Part shown: positions 51,157 to 60,119 of the stretch, piece by piece
Layout of the letters: the number at the start of each line of letters is the position of its first letter
Numbering within the stretch: position 1 is the stretch's first letter
Source: JBBDNV01 sp040877415
Lineage (GTDB): Bacteria > Planctomycetota > Planctomycetia > Pirellulales > PALSA-1355
Length of the DNA: 64,000 nucleotides
Reading direction: 5' to 3'
Assembly (NCBI GenBank): GCA_040877415.1
Contig: JBBDNV010000150.1
Span: forward strand, 4,080-68,079
Program-made: the position numbers and the translations under genes
Notes under the pieces: generated by a model
Database searches by the model: none
What the model was told of the DNA's origin: nothing
The model's input: only the letters and a program-made list of their open reading frames with translations

Positions 51157-52365
51157 TCACCGCTTCAGCTTTTCCGACAGCACCGACAATTCCCCTTCCA
51201 CCAGCTTCCCGTCCGGGTCGATCAACAGTTCGGTGCCCAGCCCATTCAAACCAAAACTCTCCCAGGTCCGAAACGAGCTGTCGAGCAGGATCGGAAACGG
51301 AATCGTCTTGCCGCCCCAGACGTTTTTGACGATCGGCCGTAGTTGTCGATCCATGTCGGCCAGCGATTTAAGTTCACCGTCGGGATCGATGCAGATCGAA
51401 AGAATCTCGAACCGGTCGCGCTGGCTCTGGTGCTCTTCGTAAAACTTCATCAGCTCCGGAATCGTGTGTTTCAAGCAAGGCGTGCAGCTTAGGCCCCACA
51501 GGTAGACGAGCACCCATTTGCCCTTGAAATCCGAGCTTTGCACCTCCTTGCTCACTCCGCGCGCGTCGCTAACGTACCACGCCGGGGGTTTTTGGCCGTA
51601 GTGCTTTCTGTAGTCGCCCCAGGTGCCTCGCGCTTGTGACGCCTTCCGCTTCGCAACCACCGAATCGGCCGGCGGAAGCACGAGCACGCCCAGGTCCACT
51701 TCCGGCTCTTCGCCGCTGATCAAAAGCGGCTGGCCGTAGAGCAGCGAGGTGCCATCTTCGTTCTGGGCCTCAATCGAATAACGGCCGGGGGGCAACGACA
51801 TCACAAACCGTGCCTCGCTGGAACCGCAGCCAACCAGCCGGGTCACGTCCAGCGGTCGCGCAGGGTCTATTGGCACGTGCATCGAGACGTGCGTCCAACG
51901 CGGCCGAACGCCCTTTTCCGGGCCTTCGATCGATCCCCGCACGCGCACCAGCGGTTCGAGCCGAATCTCGATCGGTGCCCGCGGGTCGCTCTTCGACACC
52001 ACGCCCAGCCCGCCGCGCACCCGGGCCGCGTCCATGGCCACCAGCGTATGATAGGCGTCACCGACCTTGAGCTCGAATTGCCCATCCGCGTCTGTCTTGG
52101 CCACGTCCAGAACACCGGGTGCCATTTCGCCCAGATGCCGAGGACCCCAATAGTCGTTGCGCGTCGATTCGTCGTTGAGATCGACTGGCTTTCCGTCCTT
52201 GTCCCAGAACGGCCCGTTCGCTCTCCAGAAAAACGACACGTCTGCCCCCGCCACCGGCTGCCCCTGTTCATCGACCACCCGCCCGCTCAGCTCCACCAGC
52301 TTCTCCGCCCGGGCAGAAGTGGCCAACGCAACGAGTAGCAACGCCGCTTGAACGCCTCGTTTCAT
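51157..52365 (-). CDS. secreted TlpA-like thioredoxin with N-terminal beta domain
   Basis: From the ATG at 52365 (GGGAG seven bases upstream) this encodes 402 residues: a signal peptide (MKRGVQAALLLVALATSARA), a carboxypeptidase regulatory-like beta domain (about 25-90, ELSGRVVDEQGQPVAGADVS), a second beta domain with LEPLVRVRGSIEGPEKG, then a TlpA/AhpC-type thioredoxin domain (about 265-400). The redox pair is in YLWGLSCTPCLKHTIPELMK. It is exported and probably handles thiols in the periplasm. A 13-base direct repeat spans its stop codon (51142-51167), so the C-terminal KLKR and stop are flanked by a copy of themselves. Confidence 0.88.
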   Translation of the reverse strand: MKRGVQAALLLVALATSARAEKLVELSGRVVDEQGQPVAGADVSFFWRANGPFWDKDGKPVDLNDESTRNDYWGPRHLGEMAPGVLDVAKTDADGQFELKVGDAYHTLVAMDAARVRGGLGVVSKSDPRAPIEIRLEPLVRVRGSIEGPEKGVRPRWTHVSMHVPIDPARPLDVTRLVGCGSSEARFVMSLPPGRYSIEAQNEDGTSLLYGQPLLISGEEPEVDLGVLVLPPADSVVAKRKASQARGTWGDYRKHYGQKPPAWYVSDARGVSKEVQSSDFKGKWVLVYLWGLSCTPCLKHTIPELMKFYEEHQSQRDRFEILSICIDPDGELKSLADMDRQLRPIVKNVWGGKTIPFPILLDSSFRTWESFGLNGLGTELLIDPDGKLVEGELSVLSEKLKR

Positions 52366-52544
52366 GATGGCTCTCCCTCTCGATTCGCGCGAGTCGCCAG
52401 GCGGCACGAGCATTCGGAGCATTATATCGCGCCGGCAGCGTATTAGTCGCCGTCGACCATTGTTCACCGAATAACCCTCGCTTGCGCGGCGGATTAGTGC
52501 GCCGCGTGCAACGGGCGGGACTGTTTGCTGGCCCGATCTGATGG

Positions 52545-52600
52545 GCCCAAGGCCCAACCTGCAACAGGCAGGGACAACGCCGCGAGCGCCCCTGAAAACC
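52545..52600 (+). repeat. decayed REP-like unit
   Basis: GGGCC-CAA-GGCCC followed by AACCTGCAACAGGCAGGGAC and AACGCC resembles the first two palindromes and the spacer of the REP units near the RAYT at 27,328, with several mismatches. It is about 25 kb from the transposase, so the family is dispersed. Confidence 0.65.
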
Positions 52601-52672
52601 GTCGACTCGACAACCAATTCAACCCTCAACGGAATGACCATCCGTCGGCCGCGCCGCGGCCCAGGCATGTAG

Positions 52673-52693
52673 CGGCAGGCGTGCAGCCTGCCG
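52673..52693. repeat. perfect palindrome CGGCAGGC-N5-GCCTGCCG
   Basis: Eight-base arms with a GTGCA loop. It looks like another planctomycete intergenic palindrome type. No role assigned. Confidence 0.7.
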
Positions 52694-52869
52694 ATTCGCG
52701 TCCCGCAATTCGCCACGAAGCCGCGCAGGCGGCACAGGATGTCTGTCCCAGAGACGAACTCCACATTGTCCGCGCCGCTATGCGGCGGCATCCCGCTCGG
52801 CATGAATTGATTTTCCCATCGGGGACGATATGCTACATCACTGTCCCCCACCTACGGTAGGTATTTCCG

Positions 52870-54498
52870 ATGGCCAAAATAGTGCGTTCCCCGAAGCGAA
52901 CCGAGTTCCTGAAGAGCCTGTTAAAGCGCGACCATTCGTTGAACGGAGGCATCCTGTTCGGATTGGATGGTTACGTCATCGAGTTGCAGGCTCGTGCTAT
53001 GGAAGTTTTGCCAAAGCCATTCCCATGGACACACGTGACAAACGTTTCGGGGATGGCCGGCACAACAGTAAATGAGGCGACGACTCGAATCGCTGGCGCG
53101 TTTGCAAAACTCGGCATCCCTGACCCCGAAGTCACTATCCAAATCAATCTGGCGCCCGCGAGCGTATTGAAGGAGGGTTCGTGGCTCGATCTCCCGATGG
53201 CGGTAATTATGCTTCAGGCGGCCGGAGAGCTACCTGATCTGCCCGAACACATCGAGGGCGACTTTGTCTTGATGGGAGAAGTGGGACTGCATGGAGAGAT
53301 CCGGCGGGTGCCAGGAGCTTTGTCGATTGCATTTGTCGCGAAGCCCGGACAATCACTAATCGTGCCCGCAGGGAATGAGAAAGAGTGCGCCTTAATCCTC
53401 GCGAAGCCGGGCCACGAAGGATGCAAAGTTTGCGCTGTTTCGACTTTGCAAGAAGTGGTGGAGTTCTTTCAGGGCAAGCGCATCTTGGAAGACGCGTTGC
53501 GGCAAGAAATTCGCTTTGAATCCGTCATTCCTAAAGCACTCGATTTTGGAGCAATCAAAGGGCAAGAAGAAGCAAAGGAGGCCGCCGTCATTGCCGCGGC
53601 CGGCGGTCATAACTTGCTGCTCATCGGGCCACCTGGCGAGGGCAAGTCCCTGCTCGCAAGCGCGCTGCCGGGAATCATGCCGCTGTTAACCAACGCCGAC
53701 AAAGTTGAACTGACGAAGATTTATTCGGCGTACGGCGCACTCACGAAGGACGGTGAGGCTGTTACGCGGCGTCCTTTTCGTGCCGTTCATCACACTGCTT
53801 CGAAGCAGGCACTCGTGGGTGGCGGTAGCGAGATTCCTCGTCCTGGGGAGATTACGCTGGCTCACCTGGGCATTCTATTCCTTGACGAGATTGCGGAATT
53901 CAGTCGAGCGACCTTGGAGACACTTCGGCAACCTCTCGAAACCGGGGAGATTGTGATCTCCAGGGTGGGTGCGACTCTCAGCTATCCGTGTCGATTCACG
54001 CTGGTGGCCGCGATGAATCCGTGCCCTTGCGGGTTTTTTGGTTCGGACGAATGTACCTGCAAGGAAGGCGACGTGACAAAATACCAGAAGAAACTGAGTG
54101 GACCTCTATTGGACCGGATCGATTTACAGGTTGAATTGCCGAGGCTCACGACGGACGAACGGTTTGCCGACGTGACCGCTGAGCAGAGCCCGCGAATCAG
54201 AGCCAGCGTCGAAGCCGCGCGGAGTCGACAGCGCCAACGCTTTAAAGAGACCGACATACCATTCAACGCGGCAATCCCTGGCGGGCATGTAAGAGACTTC
54301 TGCTGCTTCTCAAAAGATGGATTCAACCACTACAAGTCGCTTATCGACAAGCACACACTCTCAACGAGATCAATGGATCGACTTGCGAAGGTCGCGCGGA
54401 CTGTTGCTGATATTGCGGCGAGTGATGAGGTGAGGGCCGAGCATTTGGATAAGGCGGCCAGCTTCGTGGTGGGTGGAGTCTTGCGGAGCAGCAACTAA
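52870..54498 (+). CDS. ComM/YifB-like Mg-chelatase AAA+ ATPase
   Basis: This 542-residue protein has an N-terminal Lon-protease-like domain (about 20-190) with PEVTIQINLAPASVLKEGSW and LDLPMAVIMLQAAGELPDLP. An AAA+ core follows with Walker A LLLIGPPGEGKSLLASALPG near 255-274, Walker B GILFLDEIAEFSRATLETLR and the Cys-rich insert AAMNPCPCGFFGSDECTC. The C-terminal helical domain ends DKAASFVVGGVLRSSN. ComM is a helicase-like motor for branch migration in recombination. The sequence is distinctly less GC-rich than flanking genes. The stop overlaps the opposing TerB/BRCT gene stop by four bases. Confidence 0.9.
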   Translation: MAKIVRSPKRTEFLKSLLKRDHSLNGGILFGLDGYVIELQARAMEVLPKPFPWTHVTNVSGMAGTTVNEATTRIAGAFAKLGIPDPEVTIQINLAPASVLKEGSWLDLPMAVIMLQAAGELPDLPEHIEGDFVLMGEVGLHGEIRRVPGALSIAFVAKPGQSLIVPAGNEKECALILAKPGHEGCKVCAVSTLQEVVEFFQGKRILEDALRQEIRFESVIPKALDFGAIKGQEEAKEAAVIAAAGGHNLLLIGPPGEGKSLLASALPGIMPLLTNADKVELTKIYSAYGALTKDGEAVTRRPFRAVHHTASKQALVGGGSEIPRPGEITLAHLGILFLDEIAEFSRATLETLRQPLETGEIVISRVGATLSYPCRFTLVAAMNPCPCGFFGSDECTCKEGDVTKYQKKLSGPLLDRIDLQVELPRLTTDERFADVTAEQSPRIRASVEAARSRQRQRFKETDIPFNAAIPGGHVRDFCCFSKDGFNHYKSLIDKHTLSTRSMDRLAKVARTVADIAASDEVRAEHLDKAASFVVGGVLRSSN

Positions 54499-55379
54499 AC
54501 GAAATCCCAGAAATCATACTCGTGGACGATCAGAAGCGGATGCCCATTCTTACGGAGAGCTACTGCCTCTTCAATCTTCCTCCCGTAGCACGCATACGCC
54601 CAACATGGATTGCCGTCCGCGCCCACGATCAAGTAGTCCGTATCCAGCACGACGCGATCGTTGAAGTCTCCTCCCTTACTGACGATCAACTCGGCAAGCT
54701 CAGCCCTGTTCGCCCGTTCCGACTTGCCCGTGAAGCAGAAAAGTCGCTCCGGGAATTCAATCCGAGGATCGACGGCATAGATACCGCGGACAGTCGTAAG
54801 CTCCTCGGACTTCAGAGAAACGGACTGGTGGCCGGTCGTCCTCGCGAAGTCTGAAAAGAACGACAAGAGTTCCTTGTGTTCAGCCGGGTCGATTTTCCCG
54901 TCGGCAAGAACCGCGATAATCAGAGCATCAAACTCATCGTAAGGCCAAAGCGTCTTCAAGTGCTCATGATCCTCCGTCCAACCTCGAACACCCTGCAGCT
55001 CCGCCTCGGTAAGTCGACCATCGAACGATATGCCCGCCATGATTCCATGTAGCTGTTGCATATCTGCGGTGACAACATCGTAGTACCCTTGTTCGGCCGA
55101 CAGTCGCTGACAAAGCCAGATCAAATCGTCTTGTTCCTCTTGGGATAAGTGTCGATCTTCGAGGGCCTTCCAAAGTACCGGAATGATCTCGCTAAACGGG
55201 TGGCGATTGATGAACTCGCGATGCCGATAGACCCACCCACTCAACACGCGCAGCTCGTCCGGCGTGACCTCGCCGTCAGCCGTGATTCCCTGAAGCATTC
55301 CGGCGAGCGTATGGATTGCTTTGTCCAATCGTGCTGGCCCGGTGTATTTGAAGTACTCGGCGTTGTCTTCGTTGAGCAT
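54495..55379 (-). CDS. TerB-like and BRCT-domain protein (294 aa)
   Basis: The first 195 residues are two TerB-like helical repeats with acidic loops ADGEVTPDEL, FDGRLTEAEL and ADGKIDPAEH. The C-terminal 85 residues are a BRCT domain: ERLFCFTGKSERANRAELAE, LIVSKGGDFNDRVVLDTDYL, IVGADGNPCWAYACYGRKIE and a final LLIVHEYDFWDFV. BRCT domains bind DNA ends or phosphoproteins. The domain order TerB-BRCT is seen in conflict or repair proteins of unknown mechanism. It is convergent with the ComM-like gene and shares its lower GC, so both may have arrived together. Confidence 0.8.
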   Translation of the reverse strand: MLNEDNAEYFKYTGPARLDKAIHTLAGMLQGITADGEVTPDELRVLSGWVYRHREFINRHPFSEIIPVLWKALEDRHLSQEEQDDLIWLCQRLSAEQGYYDVVTADMQQLHGIMAGISFDGRLTEAELQGVRGWTEDHEHLKTLWPYDEFDALIIAVLADGKIDPAEHKELLSFFSDFARTTGHQSVSLKSEELTTVRGIYAVDPRIEFPERLFCFTGKSERANRAELAELIVSKGGDFNDRVVLDTDYLIVGADGNPCWAYACYGRKIEEAVALRKNGHPLLIVHEYDFWDFV

Positions 55380-56040
55380 GATCGCACCAATCGGTTGGGA
55401 GGGATGCGACCGCCATTATAGCGGCTTCTCACTCAGAATGATTGCACGTATTCCCCGAAGCGCCAGCGAGGGCTCGTCGTCGTCCTCACGCACCAAAGAA
55501 CCCTCGCTCGCGCGCTTTGATGTTGCGCTAGCATCGAAAACACGGCGTTTTTGGACACTCCACGATGATGCAAGCAATACGTTTTCGCGGCGTTTATTGA
55601 CACTCGACAACAAAAGCGCAACATCAGAACTCGCGCGTCGGGTTAGTATGTCGCACCCGCCTGCCGCGAACGATTGCCGGTCCGCCCCCCGCCGGGTGGC
55701 CGAAAACGTCGCTTGACGCGGTTTGCGAAAATTGGTCTTTGGTAGCTTGGGAGCGGTGCACACACGCGCCGAATACTTCACATCGGGGGGTGCGTCGAAA
55801 TTGCGCGTCGCGAATTAATCTAAAACCAACGCGCACCGTCGCTTCCGAGCCCGAGCGGCCTTTCTTCCCGCGCACGCAGTATAGCTATGAAAAACTCGCC
55901 CCCCGTTTCGAGGCCAATGGCCTGATTTTGCCATTCGAGAAAAACCACCCGGAGGGTAGGTCAGGGCTCGCCCTGACATTCATAGCCTCATCCAGCGGCT
56001 CAACGTCAGGGCCAGCCCTGACCTACTTACTGTCTGACCA
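55380..56040. other. gene-poor region with palindromic pair
   Basis: About 660 bases between the TerB/BRCT gene and the penicillin acylase gene. No supported gene. Several short frames on the minus strand are Arg-rich and lack ribosome sites. A repeat pair at 55956-56026 lies next to the acylase stop. Confidence 0.5.
55956..56026. repeat. two GTCAGGGC hairpins in mirror layout
   Basis: GTCAGGGC-TC-GCCCTGAC (55960-55977) and GTCAGGGC-CA-GCCCTGAC (56005-56022) are enclosed by GTAG and CTAC, so the whole 71 bases also pair end to end. It ends 15 bases from the acylase stop, so it may limit read-through or protect the mRNA. Confidence 0.8.
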
Positions 56041-58482
56041 CTAGCCGCCGCCTGCCGCCGCCGGCTTGAGCACCAGCGTGTGTACCGTTTCCCCGGGCAA
56101 AAACGGCGTGGCTTTGCCTTCGGCCCAGGCGTCGTGCGAGTCGCGATAGTGACCAGACAACGGGTGGCCCGACTGGCCGCAGGGCATGTGCATGTAGCCC
56201 TCCGACTCGTGCCCCGGCGAGACCGCCATCCGTTGCGACGCGCCGCGCTCGGGCGCCTGAATGTGCGGCATGTTGTCCCAGTCGCCCGGCAAAGGCTCGG
56301 GCGCCATGTCGAGCCACCGCGAGAGCATCGGCACGGCGAGACTCAGCGGGTGCTGAATCTTCGTGGTGTTTTGCCGGCCCCAGGTATAGTCGGCCATCCG
56401 GGCCCCGTCCTGCGCGGTCTCGGCAATCACGCCGTCGGCCGCCGCCAGCACGAGCGCGTTCCAGTCCTTAAATCGCGGATCGATCAAGTGCGCGGGCTTT
56501 TCCGAAACCAACCGCCAAACGGCTCCCTCCACGCGCTCGTACCGGCCCAGCGAAAAGTCTTTGTCGAGCTGTTTGCACGGATTTCCCAGCACGTCGCAAA
56601 GCTGCGCAAACAGCCTGTGGCGGAACGCGCGCACCGCGCGAAAGCCCACCGAATCGACCGAGGCCCGGCCGCCCCAGTTCTCGACGTATCGGCGCAGCTT
56701 GCCGCGGCGCGGATCGGCGGCCACGGCGTCGCTGGTGAGCGTTTCCAAAAGCAGCCGTTGCCAGCGCTCGAGAAACACGGCCCGGTCGTCGAGCTGAATC
56801 CGCAGCATGTCGGCTTCGGTCGCGTTTTCGGTGGCCAATAAGTCGTCGCGAATCTGCTGCTGCCGCGCGCCGAGGTCGTAGCCGCCGTCGCCGATCAACT
56901 CGAGAAACCGGCCGCTGGCGACCCGGGCATTGGCGGTCCAAATCCGGCCGCTTTCGGGCTCGACGATGCGCGGATACTCCTCGGGCTCGAGATAGCCGTC
57001 CCAGCGCCTTGTGCCGTCGGCCCAGGAAACAGGCAACCGGCCGTCAAAACCGACGCGGCGCGGAATGCGCCCCAGAATCGTCCAGCCGATGCGGCCCCGG
57101 TCGTCGGCCACGACGAAGTTCTGCGCCGGCGATCCGCTGAGATTCGCCAGCCGCAACGCATCTTCCAGCGTGCGGGCCGATTCCATCCGCAGCAGGCCCA
57201 TGTTCACGCCGTCGGGGTCGTGGGCCACCCAGCGAATGGCCAGCGGCCGGTTCCGGCGATCGTGGGCCATGATCGGACCCCAAATGGTGGAACTGATCTC
57301 GACGATCTCGTCCGGGCCGTCTTTGACCTTGACCACCTCCTTCGTTCGCTCGAACCGGCGCGGGCCGTCGGGCGTCAGATATGAATCTTCGTCGTCCGGG
57401 TCCGTTTCGACGATCACGACGTCGACCCAGTCGCCTTCGCTGTTGGTAAAACCCCAAGCCACGTGGCCATTCGAACCGACGATGATGGCCGGCGTGCCGG
57501 GCAGCGAAACGCCCGTGACGCGCTGTTCTTCCTTTCCCCGGTCATCCGCTTTCTCCGCCGTCTCGGACGGCCAAACGAATGAAGCCCGATACCAGATGTG
57601 CGGCACGCGGATGCCCAGGTGCATGTCGTCGGCCACGAGCGCCCGTCCGTCGGCCGTTTTCTTGCCCGAGACGGCCCAGTTGTTGCTGCCGGGCTGAAAA
57701 TGGTCCAAAAGCGGGAGCGAGCCGGTCGGCGCGAGCAGGTGCCGGGCGACTTGAGCGGACTTGCGCGTATCGAACGCTTCCGGCCCGGGAATGGGCGGCA
57801 CCTGGAAGGCCTCGCCCACTATCGGCGCATCCCACTCGGTGCCCTTGGGCGCTAAAAAGTCGAACATCGCCGGGGACATCGTATCGTGCAGCAAACCCAG
57901 TGCCGCCTCGTCGCGGAAGTCGTTGCCTTGCAGGTCGAGATACATCGAAAACATCACCAGCGCCGAATCCTCGGGCTTCCACGGCGCGGGTTCGGCCCCC
58001 AGCAGCAGATACTCGAATGGCTTTTTCGCGAGCGACGACAGTCCGGCGTTGACTCCTTTGGCATAGGCCTCGAGCAGCTTGCGGTCCTCTTCGTTTCCGC
58101 TGGCCAGCAAGCGCCGCGCAGCCTTGCGAAAGCGGTGCACGCGAACTTTGCGGTCGGCCCTGATCACCGCCGGGCCGACCAACTCAGCCAGCTCGCCGGC
58201 CGAGTTGCGCCGCAACAGATCCATCTGGAAGAAGCGGTCCTGCGCGTGCACAAACCCGGTGGCAAATGCCAGGTCGAGCCGGTTGCCGGCGCGAATCGTC
58301 GGGATGCCCAACGCGTCGCGCTCGACGGCGACCGGCTGCGAAATTCCCGTCGCGATCACTTCGCCGTCGAGCTGCGGCAGGCTGCCTGCCAGTTGGCTGC
58401 GGGCCCAATAACCCGCTCCGGCCAGCAGCACAACGAGCACCGCAACCGCGGCGGCCGCAATCTTCAAGAAACGTTTGCGCAT
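56041..58482 (-). CDS. penicillin acylase-family Ntn hydrolase
   Basis: This 813-residue protein has an N-terminal membrane/export helix (about 8-27, IAAAAVAVLVVLLAGAGYWA). The acylase precursor has an alpha chain (about 45-255; VERDALGIPTIRAGNRLDLA, GFVHAQDRFFQMDLLRRNSA) and, after maturation, a beta chain starting at the nucleophile Ser266 in QPGSNNWAVSGKKTADGRAL. Oxyanion and binding residues appear in GVSLPGTPAIIVGSNGHVAW and SPAQNFVVADDRGRIGW. Family members cleave amides such as acyl-homoserine lactones or beta-lactams. The substrate cannot be read. The start lacks an obvious ribosome site. Confidence 0.9.
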   Translation of the reverse strand: MRKRFLKIAAAAVAVLVVLLAGAGYWARSQLAGSLPQLDGEVIATGISQPVAVERDALGIPTIRAGNRLDLAFATGFVHAQDRFFQMDLLRRNSAGELAELVGPAVIRADRKVRVHRFRKAARRLLASGNEEDRKLLEAYAKGVNAGLSSLAKKPFEYLLLGAEPAPWKPEDSALVMFSMYLDLQGNDFRDEAALGLLHDTMSPAMFDFLAPKGTEWDAPIVGEAFQVPPIPGPEAFDTRKSAQVARHLLAPTGSLPLLDHFQPGSNNWAVSGKKTADGRALVADDMHLGIRVPHIWYRASFVWPSETAEKADDRGKEEQRVTGVSLPGTPAIIVGSNGHVAWGFTNSEGDWVDVVIVETDPDDEDSYLTPDGPRRFERTKEVVKVKDGPDEIVEISSTIWGPIMAHDRRNRPLAIRWVAHDPDGVNMGLLRMESARTLEDALRLANLSGSPAQNFVVADDRGRIGWTILGRIPRRVGFDGRLPVSWADGTRRWDGYLEPEEYPRIVEPESGRIWTANARVASGRFLELIGDGGYDLGARQQQIRDDLLATENATEADMLRIQLDDRAVFLERWQRLLLETLTSDAVAADPRRGKLRRYVENWGGRASVDSVGFRAVRAFRHRLFAQLCDVLGNPCKQLDKDFSLGRYERVEGAVWRLVSEKPAHLIDPRFKDWNALVLAAADGVIAETAQDGARMADYTWGRQNTTKIQHPLSLAVPMLSRWLDMAPEPLPGDWDNMPHIQAPERGASQRMAVSPGHESEGYMHMPCGQSGHPLSGHYRDSHDAWAEGKATPFLPGETVHTLVLKPAAAGGG

Positions 58483-58783
58483 CGGAGGAAATCCGCGGAG
58501 CCGCGAGAAATCGAGCTTGGGAACCACACCGCGCGACTCGACTATTTTCCGCCCCCCGCCCGCGCGCCGCAAGTCCGCGACCGACGCGCATGGGTCTTGC
58601 CAAACACCCCCATTTTTGCCAGCCGAAGCGTCCGGGATTCCTCGTGGGACAAAACGGCGTCGCGTTTTCGCCGGCGGGAACTTTTCCGCCGCCGGGGTCG
58701 TCCAAGGAAGCGTGACGCTGGGGGATGTCGGACCCGATGCCCGGTGCTTCGACTCGCAAACAAGGGGACCAAGGAGAATCGCC
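58483..58783. other. divergent intergenic region
   Basis: About 300 bases separate the acylase gene (minus) from the first prenyltransferase-repeat gene (plus). I see no gene and no clear promoter boxes. It should contain both promoters. Confidence 0.4.
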
Positions 58784-60106
58784 ATGTACGCTCGCAATCC
58801 TGTTCGACGGGCCATGCTGCTGGGGTTTTTGGCACTGATCGCTATTTCGCTGTCGCCGGCGAGATCTCAGGCCGAAAATCCAAAGGCCGCCGGCGACTCG
58901 GCCGCGAAAATCCACGCCCGAGCAGTGCCCAAGGCCTTGTCGCCATCGACGACCAAGGGGCTCGCGTACCTCGTTTCCCAGCAGCAAGCAAGCGGCGGTT
59001 GGGGACAAGGGGGTGGTTGGCGGCAGAATACGCAGGCGGGCGGGCGCGTCGAGGGAGCGGGCGTCGTCGATCTACCCGATTTGGGAAACACCTGCATGGC
59101 CACCTTGGCACTCATCCGGGCCGGCAACACGCCGCAGCAAGGCCCCTACGCAGCCAACGTCGCCCGGGCCGTCGAGTTCATCTGCGGGCAGATTGAAAAG
59201 TCGGACGACGACGGGCTGTACGTCACCGACGTCCGCGATACGCAATTGCAGCAAAAGATCGGGCAATACGTCGACACGTTCCTGGCCGGGCTGGTGCTGT
59301 CGGAATTGAAAGGAAAACTGCCCGCAAACGGCTTGGGCAAGCAGTCGCTGGCCGCGCTCGAAAAGACCGTGGGCAAGATCGAAAAGAACCAAAAGGCGGA
59401 TGGAACGTTCGCCGGCAACACCGGCTGGGCGTCCGTCCTGTCGCAAGGATTGTGCAGCAAGTTTCTCAATCGTGCCGCGCAACAGCAAGTCGCCGTGAAG
59501 GACGAAGTGCTCCGCCGCGACTTCGATCAGTCCGTGGCCGCGCTCGACCGGAAAACAGGCGAATTCAAGGCGGAGCCGCGAGCGGGAATCGCGGCGCCCG
59601 CCGCCAGCGACGCCGGCGTCATGCTCTACAGCGCCGCCACGGGCGCCAGTCGCATCAATGATTTTGGCCTTACGAACCTCGAACGGGAGCGTGTCGCTCG
59701 CAACACGCTGGCCAGCAAAACCGCCAAGCCGGCGGACAAGGAGCAGGCCCAGGCCGATTTGCGCCGTATCGACGACGTCAAGAATGCCCAGAAAGCGGCC
59801 GTCGGCGCAGTTGTTCGCCGCCTGGACGACGAGCAGTTCGTGGCCGGCTTCGGCAACAATGGCGGCGAGGAGCTCTTGAGCTACATGAACATCAGCGAAA
59901 TGCTCGTCGCCCAGGGCGGTTCCGAGTGGCGGCAATGGGACAAGTCGATCACGGCCAACGTCGAGCGGATTCAGAATCAGGATGGGAGCTGGTCGGGCAA
60001 TCATTGCATCACCGGCCGCACGTTCTGCACGGCCGCCGCACTGTTGACTCTCATGGCCGACCGCGCCCCCGTTCCGCTGGCGGCGCAGATTAAAGCCGGG
60101 AAATAA
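58784..60106 (+). CDS. secreted prenyltransferase/squalene-cyclase-repeat protein 1
   Basis: This 440-residue protein has an export signal (MYARNPVRRAMLLGFLALIA) and alpha-alpha toroid repeats: KGLAYLVSQQQASGGWGQGG, NTCMATLALIRAGNTPQQGP, VGKIEKNQKADGTFAGNTGW and a final VERIQNQDGSWSGNHCITGR. These are prenyltransferase/squalene oxidase repeats, with QxxDGSW-like ends. No catalytic DxDD is present, so it is probably a binding scaffold. AAGGAG lies seven bases before the ATG. An Ala/Lys-rich section (about 245-330) interrupts the repeats. A similar gene follows 13 bases later. Confidence 0.88.
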   Translation: MYARNPVRRAMLLGFLALIAISLSPARSQAENPKAAGDSAAKIHARAVPKALSPSTTKGLAYLVSQQQASGGWGQGGGWRQNTQAGGRVEGAGVVDLPDLGNTCMATLALIRAGNTPQQGPYAANVARAVEFICGQIEKSDDDGLYVTDVRDTQLQQKIGQYVDTFLAGLVLSELKGKLPANGLGKQSLAALEKTVGKIEKNQKADGTFAGNTGWASVLSQGLCSKFLNRAAQQQVAVKDEVLRRDFDQSVAALDRKTGEFKAEPRAGIAAPAASDAGVMLYSAATGASRINDFGLTNLERERVARNTLASKTAKPADKEQAQADLRRIDDVKNAQKAAVGAVVRRLDDEQFVAGFGNNGGEELLSYMNISEMLVAQGGSEWRQWDKSITANVERIQNQDGSWSGNHCITGRTFCTAAALLTLMADRAPVPLAAQIKAGK

Positions 60107-60119
60107 AAGCTCGACGCAC

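Larger units (their letters stand above)
52366..52869. other. divergent intergenic region with repeat remnants
   Basis: About 500 bases separate the TlpA-like gene and the ComM-like gene. No gene is visible. It contains a decayed REP-like unit (about 52545-52600) and an 8-base palindrome (52673-52693). Base composition drops to the right, where the ComM/BRCT pair begins. Confidence 0.5.
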
